Assembly: GCF_001613205.1 (NCBI RefSeq)
Contig: NZ_BDBX01000016.1
Coordinates: forward strand, 1 to 64,000
Length of the DNA stretch: 64,000 nt
Source: Nocardia sienata NBRC 100364
GTDB lineage: Bacteria > Actinomycetota > Actinomycetes > Mycobacteriales > Mycobacteriaceae
Direction: 5' to 3'
A program made the translations under genes and the position numbers. Below, piece by piece: positions 10,637 to 19,358 of this stretch. The notes beneath the pieces were generated by a model. The model was given only the letters and a program-made list of their open reading frames with translations. It made no database searches and was not told the origin of the DNA. Every line of letters begins with the position of its first letter. Positions within the stretch are counted from its first letter, which is position 1.

Positions 10637-10987
10637 ATGCCGGTCCGCATGTCCGAGGCACGATTCGAGGAACTGGTCGGCGATGCGCTGGACCAGATCC
10701 CGGCCGAGCTGACCCGCGCCATCGACAACGTGGTGATCCTGATCGAACCGCGCAATCCCGACGACCCGCATCTGCTCGGCCTCTACCACGGAATCGCGCT
10801 GACCGAACGCGACAGCCACTACGGCGGCTCGTTACCCGACACCGTCACCATCTACCGGGACGCCCTGCTGGATGTGTGCGCCGACGAGCCGGAGGTGATC
10901 GAGGAAGTGCGGATCACCGTGATCCACGAAATCGCACACTATTTCGGGATTGACGAAGACCGTCTTCATCAGCTGGGATGGGGTTAA
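10637..10987 (+). CDS. Small zincin-type metallopeptidase family protein
   Basis: A 116-residue protein of the possibly zinc-dependent peptidase family (Zincin_1). [12 protein letters not shown] near residues 98-109 gives the HExxH zinc site with a downstream acidic residue. The middle has [11 protein letters not shown] and [10 protein letters not shown], typical of the family. No signal peptide is seen, so it should be cytoplasmic. Substrate unknown. It corresponds by position to Rv3836. Confidence 0.85.
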   Translation: MPVRMSEARFEELVGDALDQIPAELTRAIDNVVILIEPRNPDDPHLLGLYHGIALTERDSHYGGSLPDTVTIYRDALLDVCADEPEVIEEVRITVIHEIAHYFGIDEDRLHQLGWG

Positions 10988-11158
10988 GCTCAGTCTGGTC
11001 CATGCAACGAGCCGGCAGGGGATGCACGGGCGGGGGCTGGGCCGACAGAAGAAGTTCGGAATCGATGGAACCGCCGGCGGGGGTATCGCGTCCGATCTAC
11101 TCGTAGGGGGAATTCTCGTGGTTCCGCCCAAGAGCCGCCACCAGAAGGAGTCGAGGAC

Positions 11159-11491
11159 ATGATTGGCAACGTCGACGTCACACCGGAACTCATCCTCGCC
11201 GCCGCGGTCGAGCTGGATCTGCTCGCCGACAGGCTGGCCGGGGTGGCCGCGGCCACCGTTCCGGCCACCTATGTGGCGCCGTCCGGCGCGGACGAGGCCT
11301 CGATCCACGGTGCGATGCATATGAACAAGGCCGCCGCCACCCATCAGACCTCGCTCGCCCAGGCCGTCCTCGAACTGCATCACACGGCCGCGATCCTGCG
11401 CACCCAGCTGGCCCAGTACCTGGTCCAGGATGCGGCTTCGGCGGGTGTGCTGGCGCTGACGGGCGCGCCGTTCGGGTCGATCGCCGTCTAG
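11159..11491 (+). CDS. PE-domain protein
   Basis: A 110-residue helical protein with the features of a PE domain: two long Ala-rich helices split by a short turn near residue 40, starting IGNVDVTPELILAAAVELD. PE proteins dimerise with PPE proteins and leave by type VII (ESX) secretion. A PPE-like gene and an EspG gene follow. AAGGAG at 11145-11150 is 8 nt before the ATG. No YxxxD/E motif is evident; the helical end has HHTAAILRTQLAQYLVQDAA, where YLVQD fits YxxxD. No ESX core genes are in the window. Confidence 0.8.
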   Translation: MIGNVDVTPELILAAAVELDLLADRLAGVAAATVPATYVAPSGADEASIHGAMHMNKAAATHQTSLAQAVLELHHTAAILRTQLAQYLVQDAASAGVLALTGAPFGSIAV

Positions 11492-11650
11492 TGATGCTGT
11501 CGGGCGAGGCTCGTCCGCGGCCGGAGCGGACGCGGCGGCACGGCCGGCCCACCCACGAAGGGCCGTGGCCGAGGAGCGGAACACGGTGACCACGCAGATG
11601 CGGCGAGACCGCCGATTCACCATCGATAGTTCACAAGGGGAGAAACAAGC

Positions 11651-12817
11651 ATGACCGCAGGTATCACCGGGGTGTTCTGGCTGCCCAGACTCGCCGAGGG
11701 GAATTCGATCGCGCTGAACGCGGGTTCGCACGCCATTCCGATGAGCGCGGCCGCGGGGGCATGGGGTGGGCTCACCGGCGCGTGGGTGGATGCCACTGCC
11801 ACCGTCGTCCGGGTGATGGCCGAGCTCGGCGTGGGTATGCAGAGCGTCAACGGTATCGGTGCCCTCGCCCGGCTCGTCGGCTTCACCGGATGGGCCGAGC
11901 AGCAGGGCGCGATGGCCGCGACCCTCGGCACCAAGGCCGCCTCACAGGCCACCGCCTATACCGTCGCCTCGATCGCCATGCCGAGCCTGCCCGAGATCGC
12001 CGCGGTCAATGCCGCTCGGGTCGCGGCACATTCCACCGGTGGCGTCCTGAACGGCACCTCCGAGGTGGCCGAGGCCGCCAAGGCCGCGTTGGATCTGCGG
12101 GCCGCGCTCACCATGGAGACCTACGAGGCGGCCATCAGCGCCACTGTGCTGACCCCCGGTGAGTTCTTCAATCCGCCGCCGATTGCCAACGGCGCCGGTC
12201 AGGTCGATTCCTCCTCCGCCGAAGAGGCCATGAAGGAGGCAAACGGCGATCCGGTGAAGATGCTGGCCGCCGCCGGCACCGCGCTGGCGCAGAATCCCGG
12301 ATTGGCCAGTGCGGCAACGCAGGCGGCGAATGTCGCCGGCTCGGTGGCGACCACCGGCGTGACCACGGTCGGCAATCTGGGGGCCAACGCGCTCGTCGCT
12401 GCCTCCACCTCCGCCCCGGCCTCGGCTGCGGTGGCGCCGCTGGCGCCCTCGATGGTCACCGGAGCCGTAGCTGCCACCGCCGCGGCGGCCACCCGGGCGG
12501 GCGGGATGCCCGGTGGTTCGGCACTCGGCCTGAACCACGGTGGCCTGAAGGTACCCGAGGGCTGGGGCGCCCCGGCGGCGAATGCCACGGTCGGGGCCAC
12601 GGAAACCGTCGCGGTCGCGCGAGGGGAGGCCGCGCCGGTACGTCCGGCCGGCACCGGCTCGTCCACCAGTCCCCTGCTGGGCAATTCGCGCGGCGCCGCC
12701 GGCGAGGACGACCAGGAACACGACGGTGCCGAGTACCTGCGCGGTGATCACTTCGCCGACGGTCGCTATATCGCGGACGGCGTGATCGGCGGCGAACCGC
12801 CACGAGCGGACAAGTGA
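11651..12817 (+). CDS. PPE-family protein
   Basis: A 388-residue protein whose first about 160 residues form a helical PPE-type domain: FWLPRLAEGNSIALNAG opens it, followed by WGGLTGAWVDATATVVRVMAEL and GFTGWAEQQGAMAATLG. The rest is low-complexity Ala/Gly/Pro. Typical PPE proteins begin with a Pro-Pro-Glu turn; here the opening differs, as is usual in non-mycobacterial members. It would pair with the PE protein 160 nt upstream and be carried to an ESX system by the EspG encoded next. GGGGAG lies about 9 nt before the ATG. Confidence 0.8.
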   Translation: MTAGITGVFWLPRLAEGNSIALNAGSHAIPMSAAAGAWGGLTGAWVDATATVVRVMAELGVGMQSVNGIGALARLVGFTGWAEQQGAMAATLGTKAASQATAYTVASIAMPSLPEIAAVNAARVAAHSTGGVLNGTSEVAEAAKAALDLRAALTMETYEAAISATVLTPGEFFNPPPIANGAGQVDSSSAEEAMKEANGDPVKMLAAAGTALAQNPGLASAATQAANVAGSVATTGVTTVGNLGANALVAASTSAPASAAVAPLAPSMVTGAVAATAAAATRAGGMPGGSALGLNHGGLKVPEGWGAPAANATVGATETVAVARGEAAPVRPAGTGSSTSPLLGNSRGAAGEDDQEHDGAEYLRGDHFADGRYIADGVIGGEPPRADK

Positions 12818-13644
12818 CAGTGCTCGGAGCAGGGCGCGGACCGTCGACACTGGCGGCGGTCACGCTGTCCCTCGACGAAATGCAGTACCTCCTCGAGGCA
12901 TTGGAAATCGACGAGGTACCCGTCGTGCTCGATGCGCGTGGTCGCTATGACAATCAGGTCGACCACGACGCCGCGATGGCCGCCGCGGCCCGGTCGCTCA
13001 CCGACCGGGATCTGTTGGATGGTGAGCGCATCCATCCGGAACTCGCCGAGCGCCTCCGCGGCCTGTACCGGCCGCACTGGGTGGTCGCGCTACGTCTGAT
13101 TGTGGCGGGGCAGGTGAGCCGGATGTGTCTGGCGAAGGGTGACGATCTGGTGACCGTCGCCCTGCGCGGTCCGGAGACCTATGTGATCGACGAGGCCACC
13201 GACGATCTGCCGGGCCCTGTCATCATGGCGCTCGGCCCTGCCGAAGCGCTGGAACTGACCGGGATGAACGCCCCCACCGAGCAATTGGTGCCCATCTTCG
13301 ACGACGCGGGAGATCCGGCGGCCACCGCGGCCCGGCTGGCGGAGGTCGGCAATCCCCCGCGGGACGCGCAGGTGATCGCCTCGGCGATGGCGCACTGCGA
13401 ATCGCACGCGGAGATCGTCGGCGTGGTGTACGGCGACGCGAGCCGCGATATCGCGGAAAACCATATCGCCGTATTCAACACCCGGGCGGGCCGGTTCATC
13501 GCGACGGCCAGTCCGGCCGATGACGGCACCAAGTGGACCTCGTTCAGCAGTGGCACCGGCGCCCGGCTCCGGATCGCGCTCCAGGATCTGATCAATTCGC
13601 TGCCCGAACGCGCGGAGTTCCCCCGGAACCCGAACCTCGCCTGA
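12814..13644 (+). CDS. EspG-family ESX chaperone
   Basis: A 276-residue protein resembling the ESX secretion-associated chaperone EspG, which binds PE-PPE pairs in the cytoplasm and keeps them soluble. Family features include the N-terminal LSLDEMQYLLEALEIDEVP, the central VVALRL strand and the C-terminal strand-loop with RGPE and AGRFIATASP segments. Its GTG start overlaps the PPE stop codon by 4 nt (GTGA), so translation is coupled. This coupling is strong support that the three genes work together. Confidence 0.82.
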   Translation: MTVLGAGRGPSTLAAVTLSLDEMQYLLEALEIDEVPVVLDARGRYDNQVDHDAAMAAAARSLTDRDLLDGERIHPELAERLRGLYRPHWVVALRLIVAGQVSRMCLAKGDDLVTVALRGPETYVIDEATDDLPGPVIMALGPAEALELTGMNAPTEQLVPIFDDAGDPAATAARLAEVGNPPRDAQVIASAMAHCESHAEIVGVVYGDASRDIAENHIAVFNTRAGRFIATASPADDGTKWTSFSSGTGARLRIALQDLINSLPERAEFPRNPNLA

Positions 13645-13651
13645 TGTGGCG

Positions 13652-14314
13652 TCAGCCCATCGGGTCGTCGGCGCCGGCTTCCGCCTTCACCCCGAACGGC
13701 GGAGTGAATCGACCCCAGCGGACGCATCCCCAGCCGCCGTCCGGGCGCGGGACGAGTTCGATCGTCTCGGTGTTGTCCAGATGGTTGTTGGTGGTGAACG
13801 GTGGCGCCACCCCGGCAAGGAACCTGCCGACCAATCGCATGGCGGCGCCGTGGGTGACGACCAGAACATCACCGCCGTCGCTGCCGTCGAGGAACTCGGT
13901 CCGCAGCTCGGTGACCACCGGAACGAAGCGGTCCAGCACATCCTGCGCGGATTCCCCGCCGTCGAGACGCTCGTCCAGCCGGCCCTCGTGCCACAACCGG
14001 TACACCGCCTGGAACCGGTCGTGGGCCTCCTTGGTGCTCAGCCCGTCCAGAGCGCCCAACTGCACCTCGTGTACGCCGTCGCGCTCGATCGCGGCCACAC
14101 CGGTGGCGGCCTCGATATAGCCGGCCGTCTGGCGGGCGCGCAGGGCCCGCGAGTGGAACAGCGCACGGGGCGGGGCGGTCAGGGCCGAACCGAATGCCTT
14201 GGCCTGCGCCGCGCCGCGCTCGGTCAGCGGGAGGCCGGGTAGTTTCGTGTCCAGGATCTTGGCGACATTGCCTTCGGTTTCCCCGTGCCGCACCAGAATC
14301 AGTTTCGCGCTCAT
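13652..14314 (-). CDS. Histidine phosphatase family protein
   Basis: A 220-residue member of the phosphoglycerate mutase/acid phosphatase superfamily. LVRHGETEGN near residue 5 carries the phosphorylated His, HSRALRARQTA supplies the next basic residues, and VVTHGAAMR the second catalytic His. The ATG at 14314 is preceded by GGAGG about 5 nt upstream; an 11-codon-longer start is less likely. By position it matches Rv3837c. The substrate cannot be read from sequence. It converges on the EspG gene with 7 nt between stops. Confidence 0.88.
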   Translation of the reverse strand: MSAKLILVRHGETEGNVAKILDTKLPGLPLTERGAAQAKAFGSALTAPPRALFHSRALRARQTAGYIEAATGVAAIERDGVHEVQLGALDGLSTKEAHDRFQAVYRLWHEGRLDERLDGGESAQDVLDRFVPVVTELRTEFLDGSDGGDVLVVTHGAAMRLVGRFLAGVAPPFTTNNHLDNTETIELVPRPDGGWGCVRWGRFTPPFGVKAEAGADDPMG

Positions 14315-14453
14315 AGCGCCTCCTTCGTCACGCTCGCTCGCGGCCACACAACTCGCAGTGAAGGCGAAGCAATCGCGTCACCGCGCCTCCTTCGACGCCG
14401 TTGCTCGCGGTCCGCGGAGACCGCAACGGTCGCGGAGGTACCGCAATATCGCC

Positions 14454-15371
14454 TCACAGGTCGCCCACCCCTTTGCGTAGGTGTGTCAACCAGATCGCGG
14501 CATCCTCGTCCGACGGCGGCGGAGTACCGGTCGCCGAGGTGGCCGGCCAGGATCCGAGGAATCGGATCCGCGCGGTGCGGTGTAGCGCCTTGAGCGCCTC
14601 GGCGACCGCGGCGTCTTCGATATGGCCGACACAGTCCAGGTAGAAGCGGTAGGTGCCCATTCCGGTGCGAGTCGGCCGGGATTCGATACGGGTGAGGTCG
14701 ACACCGCGGGTCGCGAATTCGGCGAAGGCGCGCATGAGCGAGCCGGGCATATTCGGCAGTTCCTCGATAACGATGGAGGTCCGGTCGGCACCGGTGGGCG
14801 CGGGCGCCACCCGCGGGGCAGTGACCAGGACGAACCGGGTGACCGCCTGCTCGTGGTCGGCGACGCCGGAGGCCAGTGCGGTCAGCCCGAGCCGCTCCCC
14901 GGCGAGCATGGTCGAGACCCCGGCGTCGGCCAGACCGGCCCGCACATCTTCGGCGGCCGCGGCATTCGAACTCGAAGTGTGCAGCGCCACGTCGCCCAGG
15001 GTGTGCTGGACCCACTGCCTGACCTGCGCGAGCGCGACAGGATAAGCCGCCAGCGTGCGTACCGCGCCGATTCCGGTACCGGGACGCGCGACGATGGTGA
15101 AGGTCACCTCCAGTTCGACCTCGGCGATGATCTGCAACCGGGGACCGATCGCCAGGGAATCGAGGGTCGCCGAGATGGAACCCTCGACCGAACTCTCGAT
15201 CGGCACCACCGCCGCGGTCACCTCGCCTGCCCGGATCAGATCCAGGGCGGCGGACTGGCTGGGCGCGGCGATCCGCTCGACCGGCCCGTCGAAGGACCCC
15301 GAGCGTTCGAATTCGGCGAGGGCCATCTCGGTGAAAGTTCCGGACGGACCGAAATACGCGATACGCGGCAC
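14454..15371 (-). CDS. pheA: Prephenate dehydratase
   Basis: This enzyme converts prephenate to phenylpyruvate in phenylalanine synthesis. The 305-residue form from the GTG at 15371 starts PRIAYFGPSGTFTEMAL. The catalytic domain (about 1-185) keeps VPIESSVEGSI and the AVTRFVLV segment. A C-terminal ACT domain (about 195-285) has the regulatory PGSLMRAFAEF and ESRPTR motifs used for feedback by phenylalanine. A further upstream start at 15413 would add 14 residues not typical of the family. The phosphatase gene begins 139 nt downstream on the same strand. Confidence 0.94.
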   Translation of the reverse strand: MPRIAYFGPSGTFTEMALAEFERSGSFDGPVERIAAPSQSAALDLIRAGEVTAAVVPIESSVEGSISATLDSLAIGPRLQIIAEVELEVTFTIVARPGTGIGAVRTLAAYPVALAQVRQWVQHTLGDVALHTSSSNAAAAEDVRAGLADAGVSTMLAGERLGLTALASGVADHEQAVTRFVLVTAPRVAPAPTGADRTSIVIEELPNMPGSLMRAFAEFATRGVDLTRIESRPTRTGMGTYRFYLDCVGHIEDAAVAEALKALHRTARIRFLGSWPATSATGTPPPSDEDAAIWLTHLRKGVGDL

Positions 15372-15561
15372 GTCTACGAGACTACTGGTGCGTGCGCCCT
15401 GCCCGCCGACCACGGGATTCCGGACGATCGCGCGACCACGGACGGGGTCCGGACCGGTTGGGCGTGCGCCGCCGGACCGGCTTACTACCGACGGGCCTCA
15501 GGGCCGGCGTGTTCGAACCTGCTCGGCCTGTCGGACCGGCGCTTCCGGGGCCATACTCCGG

Positions 15562-15975
15562 TCAGCCCAACGCGGCCCGCAGCGCCCGCTCGAGTTCGGC
15601 GGGCTCGTCGCTCTCGATTCCGAGCAGCACCTCGCGGACCGCGTCGACCGCGCCACTGGAGAGGCCGGACAGGAAGGCGGTATCCGGGCTGCGCAGGGCG
15701 GTGCGGATATCGTCGCCGCACAGCGCCGCGGCGGTGGCGGCGACGATGGCGAGCGCACGGGTGACGCTGTCGCCGCGGGCCGCGAAGCCGTCCGGGCTGT
15801 GCGCGACCTCGGCCAGCAGGTCGGCGACCCCTTCGTCGGAAAGTGCCGGCTCGACCATGCGCACCCCGGCGTAGGTTCCGGTCGGGACCACCAGGCCATC
15901 GACCAGTCCGAGTTCGGTCGTGCGCTTCGGGACGGTCAATTCGACGAGTACCGGCTGCGATTCCCCAGCTACCAC
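15562..15975 (-). CDS. Conserved hypothetical protein
   Basis: I do not recognise this 137-residue protein. It is mostly helical in appearance, acidic, without a signal peptide or membrane segment. The N-terminal part (VLVELTVPKRTTELGLVDGLVVPTG) looks like a short beta region; the rest is Ala/Leu-rich with two acidic clusters. GTG start at 15975. It is transcribed away from the IdeR-box gene, with about 115 nt between it and the box, so the iron box might also touch its promoter. Codon use matches its neighbours. Confidence 0.6.
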   Translation of the reverse strand: MVAGESQPVLVELTVPKRTTELGLVDGLVVPTGTYAGVRMVEPALSDEGVADLLAEVAHSPDGFAARGDSVTRALAIVAATAAALCGDDIRTALRSPDTAFLSGLSSGAVDAVREVLLGIESDEPAELERALRAALG

Positions 15976-16088
15976 ACCCAGATCGTATGCCCGGTGCGGC
16001 CGTGGCCGCGCCGGGCATACCCGGCGCGCGGGGATGCGCCTGCCGACACCGGCGGCGTCGACGCTCTTGCGCCATATCGGAGTTTAAC

Positions 16089-16107
16089 TTAGCTTAGGTT
16101 TACCTAA
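16089..16107. promoter_or_regulatory. IdeR (DtxR-type) iron box
   Basis: TTAGCTTAGGTTTACCTAA matches the published IdeR consensus TTAGGTTAGGCTAACCTAA at 16 of 19 positions. It ends 43 nt before the chosen start of the DUF2470 gene, where it would overlap the promoter, so iron-loaded IdeR should repress. From memory, the M. tuberculosis gene in this position, Rv3839, is iron-repressed through IdeR. Confidence 0.85.
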
Positions 16108-16150
16108 ATCAATGCTTGTGAAGTCGGGCACGCCCGCAATGGAGGTACCG

Positions 16151-16912
16151 ATGGCGCCGACCGCCGCCGCACCCGCCCCGTCCACCGCCGAACGCGTCCG
16201 CAACGCCTGCGTACATGCCGAGCAGGCAGTACTCGCACTCCCGGGCGCCGACCCGACCCCGGTATCGGTGCATTTCCTGCGCCAGTGCGGCGACGTGGTG
16301 ATCGCGGTACCCAACGACAGCGCTGCCGTGTACGCGGCCGGCACCGCCATCGCCGGCGCACCCGCCGTTCTCGAGCTCACCGACCACGCACCACTGCCCC
16401 TGCGGGAACCGGTACGGGCCCTGGTCTGGTTACGCGGCTGGCTCCGCGGCGTACCGGCCCGCGCCCAGCGAACACTGGTCAGCGCCGTCGCCGAGGATCA
16501 CCCGCACCCCGGCCTGCTCGATATCGGCCATACCACCACCCTGCTGCGCCTGGTACTGAATTCGGCCGTGGTAGCCGACTCATCGGGAGCCGAATCCGTC
16601 TGTGTGGACGAACTGCGACTGGCCACCCCCGACCCTTTCTGCGGAATGGAATCGGCCTGGCTACAGCACCTCGACGCCGACCATGCCGACGTGGTCGCCC
16701 AGCTGGCCCGGCATCTACCGGCGAAACTCCGCCACGGCCGCATCCACCCCTTGGCCGTCGACCGCTACGGCCTGACCCTGCGCATCGAAGGAATCGACGG
16801 CGACCACGATTTCCGCCTCCCCTTCGCGACCCCGGCCGAAGACGTCGAAGCCCTGGGACGCGCCGTCCGCACCCTGGCCGGCTGCCCATTCCTGAACGGC
16901 CTACGCCGCTGA
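16151..16912 (+). CDS. DUF2470 protein under IdeR control
   Basis: A 253-residue cytoplasmic protein. The C-terminal third (HLDADHADVVAQLARHLPAKL, then LAVDRYGLTLRI) fits DUF2470, a domain found in haem- and flavin-type oxidoreductase relatives. The N-terminal part is related to the matching region of Rv3839 by position and style. The start at 16151 is chosen because GGAGG lies 5 nt upstream; an ATG at 16112 would begin almost at the iron box. The likely role is in the low-iron response, perhaps haem-related, which is inference. Confidence 0.8.
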   Translation: MAPTAAAPAPSTAERVRNACVHAEQAVLALPGADPTPVSVHFLRQCGDVVIAVPNDSAAVYAAGTAIAGAPAVLELTDHAPLPLREPVRALVWLRGWLRGVPARAQRTLVSAVAEDHPHPGLLDIGHTTTLLRLVLNSAVVADSSGAESVCVDELRLATPDPFCGMESAWLQHLDADHADVVAQLARHLPAKLRHGRIHPLAVDRYGLTLRIEGIDGDHDFRLPFATPAEDVEALGRAVRTLAGCPFLNGLRR

Positions 16913-17060
16913 GCGATCCATTGCCTCGCCTGCGGCGCCGCGGACCGGTGGGCGACATGTCCCCGCCACACGGCATCGAACGGTGGACGCGGTCGCCGCA
17001 GTGACTCGATGGTCACCGCTCCCTGGATGGCCCACAGCACATCACACGTAGATTCTGTTC

Positions 17061-17837
17061 ATGCGGGAGAGCAGCCCGGTCGACGACCGGACCGGCGAAC
17101 AGCGAGGGATCCGGCTCGAGATCCTGGTGGTCCTCGGTGTGACCTTCGGGCTCAGCGGTATGAACGCGGCGCTGTCACTGCTGGAGAGCGCCCTCGCGCC
17201 CGGCGGGGTCGGCGGGCAAACGGTCGCGCTGAATTCCTCGCGGGCCACCCGGTCGGTCATCGATCTGCTCTTCCAACTGCTCGGGGTGCTGCGGCTGGCG
17301 GCGTGGGCGGGACTGGCGCTCTACCTGCTGTGGCGTAGCGGCATCGGACCGCGGGCGATCGGACTCGCGCGCGCCCGGTTCCGGCCCGACTGGTTGTATG
17401 GTCTGGCGCTCGCCGCCGCTATCGGGCTGCCGGGTCTGGGACTGTATCTCGTCGCGCAGTCGCTCGGCGTGAATGTGACGATCGTGCCCGACGCCTTGAG
17501 CGACCACTGGTGGCGCATTCCCGCCCTCGTACTCTCGGCCTGCGCGAATTCGGCGGCCGAGGAGATCGTGGTGGTGGCCTTTCTGCTGACCCGGCTGCGA
17601 GCACTGGGCTGGTCGGACAATTCGGCACTGGCCGCGTCCGCGCTCCTGCGCGGGAGCTACCACCTGTACCAGGGCCTGGGCGGCGGGCTCGGCAATGTGG
17701 TGATGGGGGTGATCTTCGGCCGGTTCTGGCAGCGCACCGGCCGGCTGTGGCCGCTGATCATCGCGCACGCCGTGATCGACATCGTGGCCTATGTCGGCTA
17801 CGGGTTGCTGCACGGCCGGGTGTCCTGGCTGCCGTAG
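17061..17837 (+). CDS. CPBP-family intramembrane glutamic protease
   Basis: A 258-residue membrane protein with about seven helices. The Abi/CPBP (Rce1-like) signature is present in order: AAEEIVVVAFLLTRL (paired Glu followed by Arg), a later His in GSYHLYQG, and HAVID near the C-terminus. These residues form the catalytic site of intramembrane CAAX-type proteases. Its substrate is unknown. It precedes the LCP gene by about 100 nt on the same strand. Confidence 0.85.
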   Translation: MRESSPVDDRTGEQRGIRLEILVVLGVTFGLSGMNAALSLLESALAPGGVGGQTVALNSSRATRSVIDLLFQLLGVLRLAAWAGLALYLLWRSGIGPRAIGLARARFRPDWLYGLALAAAIGLPGLGLYLVAQSLGVNVTIVPDALSDHWWRIPALVLSACANSAAEEIVVVAFLLTRLRALGWSDNSALAASALLRGSYHLYQGLGGGLGNVVMGVIFGRFWQRTGRLWPLIIAHAVIDIVAYVGYGLLHGRVSWLP

Positions 17838-17937
17838 CGGGGTAAGCCGTCTATACCGGCGCAGCGCGCTCACCTGCGGGTCGAGCGGACGCCCGCCTGC
17901 GCTGACAGAACAGGTCCCGATCGATAAGTACAGTTTG

Positions 17938-19308
17938 ATGATGATGAACGGCGACGACCCACGTATGCGCCGGGTGCCGCCGCACAGCGGGGGACCCGGA
18001 CGAGCCGGCGCGCGCCGCCCCCCACCTCCGCAGGGTGGCCGGCCCCCGGTCGAACCGCCGCAGGTGACGCGCCGTAATCCCGGGCCGGGGCAGCCCCGTC
18101 CCACCGAACGCTACGAACCGCCACAGGCCTGGTCGCAGACGCCGCAGGGTCGTCACGCTCCCCCTCGGCCGCCCGCGCCGGGCCGCGGCGGCAAACCGCA
18201 CCCGCCCACCCACGCCCCGACGCAACGTCCGGTGCCGTACCGCGAAGGCGGTCACGCCCCCACCCAGCGCCCTGTCCCGTTCCGCGACGACCGCCGCCGG
18301 CCGCCGCCGACGGGGAATCCACCGGGCCGCCGCCCGGCGGCACCGCCGTCCCGGCGTCCGCGCCGTAAGCGCCATATCGGCCGCTGGTTCCTCGCCATCG
18401 CGCTGGCCCTGCTGGCGCTGCTGATCTACGGAGTCGTGAAGGTCGACGGTTCACTCACCCGAATCGACGCACTCACCGACTACGAAGACCGAGTCGGCAA
18501 CACCGCCGGCACCAACTGGTTGCTGGTCGGCTCGGACAGCCGGGCCGGACTCTCCGAGGAGCAGACCAGTGGTCTGGCCACCGGCGGCGAGGTCGGCGAT
18601 CCGCGCACCGACACGATCATCCTGGTGCACGTCCCGCCGTCGGGCCGCACCACGCTGGTGAGCCTGCCCCGCGACTCCTATGTCGCTATCCCGGGCTACG
18701 GACAGGACAAATTGAACGCCGCGTTCGCCTTCGGCGGCGCACCGCTGCTGACCGAAACAGTGGAGACCGCGACCGGACTACGGATCGACCACTACGCGGA
18801 AATCGGATTCGCCGGTTTCGCCGGCGTCGTGGACGCGCTGGGCGGTATCGACGTCTGCGTGCCGCAGGCCATCAACGACCCGCTGGCCGGTATCGACCTC
18901 CCGGCCGGCTGTCAGGAATTGAACGGCCCGCAGGCCCTCGGTTTCGTCCGCAGCCGCGCCACCGCGCTGGCCGATATCGACCGGATGAACAACCAGCGCC
19001 TGTTCCTGTCCGCCCTGCTGGAGAAGGCGACCAGCCCCGCCACCCTGGCCAATCCCTTCGCCCTGTGGCCCATGGTCAGTGACACCGCCGGTTCCCTGAC
19101 CGTGGACAAGGGCGATCACATCTGGGACCTGGCCCGCCTCGCCTGGGCACTACGCGGCGATACCCTCGCCACCACGGTCCCGGTCGGCGGTTTCACCGAC
19201 ACCGACAGCGGAAATGTGCTCCTGTGGGCCGACCCCGACGCCGACCGCTTCTTCCAGGCCCTGGCCGACGGCGACCCGATCCCGGCCGACCTCGCGGGTG
19301 ACCAATAG
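17938..19308 (+). CDS. LCP (LytR-CpsA-Psr) family cell-wall ligase
   Basis: A 456-residue protein. Residues 1 to about 140 are a Pro/Arg/Gly-rich cytoplasmic tail, followed by one helix (about 143-165) and an extracytoplasmic LCP domain. Family motifs are LLVGSDSR, DPRTDTIILVH, VSLPRDSYV and GFVRSRATALADIDR, which hold the pyrophosphate and metal. In mycobacteria and relatives LCP enzymes attach arabinogalactan to peptidoglycan. Three consecutive in-frame ATGs at 17938, 17941 and 17944 leave the start uncertain and no clear ribosome site is seen. Confidence 0.88.
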   Translation: MMMNGDDPRMRRVPPHSGGPGRAGARRPPPPQGGRPPVEPPQVTRRNPGPGQPRPTERYEPPQAWSQTPQGRHAPPRPPAPGRGGKPHPPTHAPTQRPVPYREGGHAPTQRPVPFRDDRRRPPPTGNPPGRRPAAPPSRRPRRKRHIGRWFLAIALALLALLIYGVVKVDGSLTRIDALTDYEDRVGNTAGTNWLLVGSDSRAGLSEEQTSGLATGGEVGDPRTDTIILVHVPPSGRTTLVSLPRDSYVAIPGYGQDKLNAAFAFGGAPLLTETVETATGLRIDHYAEIGFAGFAGVVDALGGIDVCVPQAINDPLAGIDLPAGCQELNGPQALGFVRSRATALADIDRMNNQRLFLSALLEKATSPATLANPFALWPMVSDTAGSLTVDKGDHIWDLARLAWALRGDTLATTVPVGGFTDTDSGNVLLWADPDADRFFQALADGDPIPADLAGDQ

Positions 19309-19317
19309 GAGCCCCGG

Positions 19318-19345
19318 CTGTGTTTTCGGCGCGCCGAAAACACAG
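19318..19345. repeat. 28-bp perfect palindrome before the ferritin-like gene
   Basis: Positions 19318-19331 (CTGTGTTTTCGGCG) and 19332-19345 are exact reverse complements with no spacer. The site begins 10 nt after the LCP stop and ends 13 nt before the ferritin-like ATG. As DNA it looks like a repressor operator; as RNA it gives a 12-bp hairpin with a CGCG loop, which could end the LCP transcript, though there is no U-run. Confidence 0.75.
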
Positions 19346-19358
19346 TAACGTCGATCAC

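Noticed and set aside
9220..10755. Upstream in-frame extension of serS giving a 932-residue protein
   Set aside because: The extension runs antisense through the septum-formation gene and has no domain; serS starts normally at 9219.
11492..11650. Short 31-codon frame between the PE and PPE genes
   Set aside because: Only charged low-complexity sequence, no ribosome site and no similarity I can see.
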